Assembly (NCBI GenBank): GCA_900767405.1
Contig: CAAFZB010000017.1
Span: forward strand, 1 to 7,511
DNA from: Rikenellaceae bacterium
GTDB lineage: Bacteria; Bacteroidota; Bacteroidia; Bacteroidales; UBA932
DNA length: 7,511 nucleotides
Reading direction: 5' to 3'
Shown: positions 5,417 through 7,511 of the stretch, piece after piece
Position numbering within the stretch: position 1 is the stretch's first letter
Layout of the letters: every line of letters begins with the position of its first letter
The notes under the pieces: generated by a model
Database searches by the model: none
What the model was told of the DNA's origin: nothing
What the model saw: only the letters and a program-made list of their open reading frames with translations
Translations under genes and position numbers: made by a program

Positions 5417-5884
5417 ATGAGTAATTTATCTATTGGTCTCTTGCTTATGGCTGTAGGAATGGTGACGGTGTTTGTCATATTGCTTATAGTCATATTTTTC
5501 GGCAAGTTGCTTATTACCCTGGTAAACAAATTGCCAGACAAGACAGGCTCGAGCAGTAGCGCACAGGCTCCCGCGCCCGTTGTACAGAGCGCTCCTGCGA
5601 CGGTTGCTCCCGCAGCGGCCGCCCCCGCCACGGCAAATGCCGCAAGCGGAATTTTCGATCTTATTACCCCTGTCGGTGGAAAGTTCACGCTGTCCGCTGA
5701 CGGCGAGGGACGCAAACCCGTCCTTCCCTTCCGTTTCAAGAAGGGTGACGCGCTTTGCAAGATCACGACTTCCGACGGGGAGAACACTCTCTGCGCTTCT
5801 GAGGACGGCACCATACTGGCAGTCCTGGTCGAAAACGGCAGCAGGGTGGATATCAATGATGTATTAATGAATATCGGCAGATAG
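5417..5884 (+). CDS. OadG-like gamma subunit fused to a lysine-less biotinyl-type domain
   Basis: A 155-residue protein in three parts. A single membrane helix (about residues 5-36, GLLLMAVGMVTVFVILL) resembles OadG/MmdD, the small subunit that holds Na+-pumping decarboxylases together. A linker rich in Ala, Pro and Ser (about 42-77) is of the type seen beside biotin carriers. The C-terminal domain (about 79-154) aligns with biotin carrier proteins, including the KKGD.LC strand and the DGTI.AVLVENG..V hairpin. In ungapped alignment the EAMKM biotinylation loop is replaced by TTSDG (117-121), with Asp120 at the biotin-lysine position, so it should not carry biotin. It may be structural, docking the complex. 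The next gene starts 1 base after its stop. The true carrier is presumably encoded outside the window. Confidence 0.8.
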   Translation: MSNLSIGLLLMAVGMVTVFVILLIVIFFGKLLITLVNKLPDKTGSSSSAQAPAPVVQSAPATVAPAAAAPATANAASGIFDLITPVGGKFTLSADGEGRKPVLPFRFKKGDALCKITTSDGENTLCASEDGTILAVLVENGSRVDINDVLMNIGR

Positions 5885-5885
5885 T

Positions 5886-7133
5886 ATGCAGAGTTTTTCA
5901 GACATTTTGGAAAGGGTCTATGATATGACCGCCATAAGCAATATAGCGGCCGAACCCTCCTATTTATTGATGTACGTAATAGCCTTCGGGCTGTTGTATC
6001 TCGGAATTGTTAAAAAATATGAGCCGCTGCTCCTTATTCCCATTGCCTTCGGAGTATTGATTGCCAATTTCCCCGGCGGGGATATGGGCGTCGTACAGGC
6101 CGATTCCGCCGGTATGGTCACACTTGCCGACGGTACTATGAGGAATATCTGGGAGATGCCTCTTCACGACATTTCCCACGAGTTCGGCATAATAACCTAC
6201 CTGTACTATGCCCTCATCAAGAGCGGTCTTCTGCCGCCCATCATCTTTATGGGCGTGGGTGCATTGACCGACTTCGGTCCTATGCTCCGCAACCTCAAGC
6301 TCGCCATCTTCGGCGCTGCCGCACAGTTCGGTATCTTTGCCGTCCTGCTTGCAGCCCTCGCTCTGGGTTTCACCCCGCAGGAGGCTGCCTCACTCGGTAT
6401 CATCGGCGGAGCCGACGGTCCTACTGCCATCTTCACGACCATCAAGCTTGCCCCTCATCTCCTTGGCCCTATTGCCATAGCCGCATACAGCTATATGGCT
6501 CTGGTACCGGTGATCATTCCTCTTGTAGTCAAGTGTCTCTGCACAAAGAACGAGCTTCTCATAAATATGCGTGAGCAGGACAAGCTCTATCCCGAGAAGA
6601 ACGAGATAAAGAACCTGAAGACCCTCAAGATCATATTCCCTATCGCTACAACCGCAATAGTAGCCATCTTCGTTCCCACGGCAGTGTCTCTGGTAGGTAT
6701 GCTTATGTTCGGTAACCTTATCAAGGAGATAGGCGCCGACACCAACCGTCTTTTCCAGACCGCATCAAACGGCCTTATGAACACGGCCACCATCTTCCTC
6801 GGACTTTGCGTAGGTGCAACAATGACCGCTGAGGCTTTCCTCAACTGGCAGACCCTCGGTATCGTTGCCGGCGGATTCCTCGCGTTCGCGCTCAGCATCG
6901 CGAGCGGTATCTGTATGGTCAAGATCTGGAACCTCTTCGCAAAGAAGAAAATCAACCCGCTTGTCGGAGCAACAGGCCTGAGCGCCGTGCCTATGGCAAG
7001 CCGCGTATGCAATGGCATCAGCACCAAGTACAATCCTAAGAACCACGTCCTCAACTACTGTATGGCTTCCAACGTTGCCGGTGTCATAGGATCGGCCGTA
7101 GCCGCAGGCGTATTGATCTCATTCTTAGGTTAA
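5886..7133 (+). CDS. mmdB: Na+-translocating decarboxylase beta subunit (OadB/MmdB/GcdB family)
   Basis: A 415-residue polytopic membrane protein, the part of the Na+-pumping decarboxylase that decarboxylates carboxybiotin and exports Na+. The key residues known from Klebsiella OadB are all present with matching spacing. Asp177 in GGADGPTAIF corresponds to D203 and Tyr203 in YSYMALVP to Y229. Asn357, Gly361, Ser366 and Arg373 in NPLVGATGLSAVPMASR correspond to N373, G377, S382 and R389. The C-terminal SNVAGVIGSAVAAG is also typical. The subunit should therefore be active. A hydrophilic insert of about 15-20 residues after about residue 60 lies between the first helices. It is co-transcribed with the OadG-like gene (1-base gap) and the alpha-subunit gene (37-base gap). 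The family does not separate methylmalonyl-CoA, oxaloacetate and glutaconyl-CoA specificity; the alpha subunit next to it argues for methylmalonyl-CoA. Confidence 0.93.
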   Translation: MQSFSDILERVYDMTAISNIAAEPSYLLMYVIAFGLLYLGIVKKYEPLLLIPIAFGVLIANFPGGDMGVVQADSAGMVTLADGTMRNIWEMPLHDISHEFGIITYLYYALIKSGLLPPIIFMGVGALTDFGPMLRNLKLAIFGAAAQFGIFAVLLAALALGFTPQEAASLGIIGGADGPTAIFTTIKLAPHLLGPIAIAAYSYMALVPVIIPLVVKCLCTKNELLINMREQDKLYPEKNEIKNLKTLKIIFPIATTAIVAIFVPTAVSLVGMLMFGNLIKEIGADTNRLFQTASNGLMNTATIFLGLCVGATMTAEAFLNWQTLGIVAGGFLAFALSIASGICMVKIWNLFAKKKINPLVGATGLSAVPMASRVCNGISTKYNPKNHVLNYCMASNVAGVIGSAVAAGVLISFLG

Positions 7134-7170
7134 CGAACTTATTAACAGCAAATTATAAAGTTTATTAGAT

Positions 7171-7511
7171 ATGGAAGACAAACTCAGTTCTCTCAAGGCC
7201 CGCAGGGCTGCAGCCGAACTTGGCGGAGGTCAGAAAAGAATCGACGCTCAGCACGAGAAAGGCAAGTTTACCGCTCGTGAAAGACTGGCGATGCTGCTCG
7301 ACGAAGGCAGCTTCGAGGAATTCGACACCTTCGTTCAGCACCGTTGCACCAATTTCGGTATGGAAAAATCCCATACCGACGGAGATGGTGTTGTAACGGG
7401 TAGAGGTACGATCGGCGGTCGTATCGTTTACGTTTTCGCTCAGGATTTCACCGTAAGCGGCGGCTCCTTGAGCAAGACAATGTCAGAAAAGATCTGCAAG
7501 GCTATGGATAT
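7171..7511 (+). CDS. mmdA: Acyl-CoA carboxyltransferase alpha subunit (methylmalonyl-CoA decarboxylase / propionyl-CoA carboxylase beta type), N-terminal part
   Basis: The frame is open from ATG at 7171 to the window edge (113 codons visible of about 510-520 in the family). It shows the N-terminal signature of biotin-dependent acyl-CoA carboxyltransferases: RAAAELGGG..RI..QH..GK.TARERL..LLDEGSFEEFD, then GDGVVTG.GTI.GR.VYVFAQDFTV.GGSL. This subunit moves the carboxyl group from methylmalonyl-CoA to biotin on the carrier; the beta subunit then decarboxylates the carboxybiotin and pumps Na+. It lies 37 bases after the beta-subunit stop with no promoter match between, so it is probably in the same operon. 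Propionyl-CoA carboxylase subunits look very similar, but the membrane subunits directly upstream favour the decarboxylase role. Confidence 0.9.
   Translation, partial: MEDKLSSLKARRAAAELGGGQKRIDAQHEKGKFTARERLAMLLDEGSFEEFDTFVQHRCTNFGMEKSHTDGDGVVTGRGTIGGRIVYVFAQDFTVSGGSLSKTMSEKICKAMD

Noticed and set aside
5290..5420. Frameshift that would restore the missing C-terminal domain of the biotin ligase
   Set aside because: Reading the other frames after about 5290 gives early stops and no sequence like the C-terminal domain before the next promoter and gene.

Overview
The window looks like a chromosomal segment from a member of the Bacteroidota, most likely Bacteroidales. The evidence is the run of Bacteroidota-type -7 boxes (TAnnTTTG) ahead of genes, the weak or absent Shine-Dalgarno sequences, the S20 C-terminus, and the gene families present: a monofunctional biotin ligase and a Na+-translocating methylmalonyl-CoA/oxaloacetate-type decarboxylase. 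The genus cannot be fixed from the sequence alone.

Layout, left to right. (1) Bases 1-282, plus strand: the 3' end of rpsT (ribosomal protein S20), an intrinsic terminator that includes its stop codon, and a tRNA-Pro(CGG) starting directly after the T-tract. (2) Bases 283-432: a short intergenic stretch with REP-like palindromes and a 22-bp tandem repeat. (3) Bases 433-3251, minus strand: a cobalamin-riboswitch-controlled uptake unit made of a promoter, the riboswitch, a BtuB-like TonB-dependent receptor and a shortened FecCD/BtuC-type permease. (4) Bases 3264-4663, minus strand: a LysR-type regulator overlapping by 10 bases with a gamma-class carbonic-anhydrase-like protein. (5) Bases 4664-4736: a compact divergent promoter region. 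(6) Bases 4737-7511, plus strand: a short biotin-protein ligase, then an internal promoter driving an OadG-like protein fused to a biotinyl-type domain, the membrane beta subunit of a Na+-pumping decarboxylase, and the start of the carboxyltransferase (alpha) subunit, cut by the window edge.

The genes fit one theme, though this is inference from context. Cobalamin is the cofactor of methylmalonyl-CoA mutase, which makes the substrate of a biotin-dependent, Na+-pumping methylmalonyl-CoA decarboxylase in the succinate-propionate pathway. Biotin ligase would modify its carrier subunit, and a carbonic anhydrase could handle the released CO2. The divergent LysR protein is a candidate regulator of both arms.

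The most interesting oddities are a biotinyl domain fused to OadG in which the biotin-accepting lysine is replaced by aspartate; a BtuC-like permease lacking the first transmembrane segment, with no BtuF or BtuD beside it; a biotin ligase lacking its C-terminal domain; and a LysR promoter placed so close to the ATG that the transcript may be leaderless.
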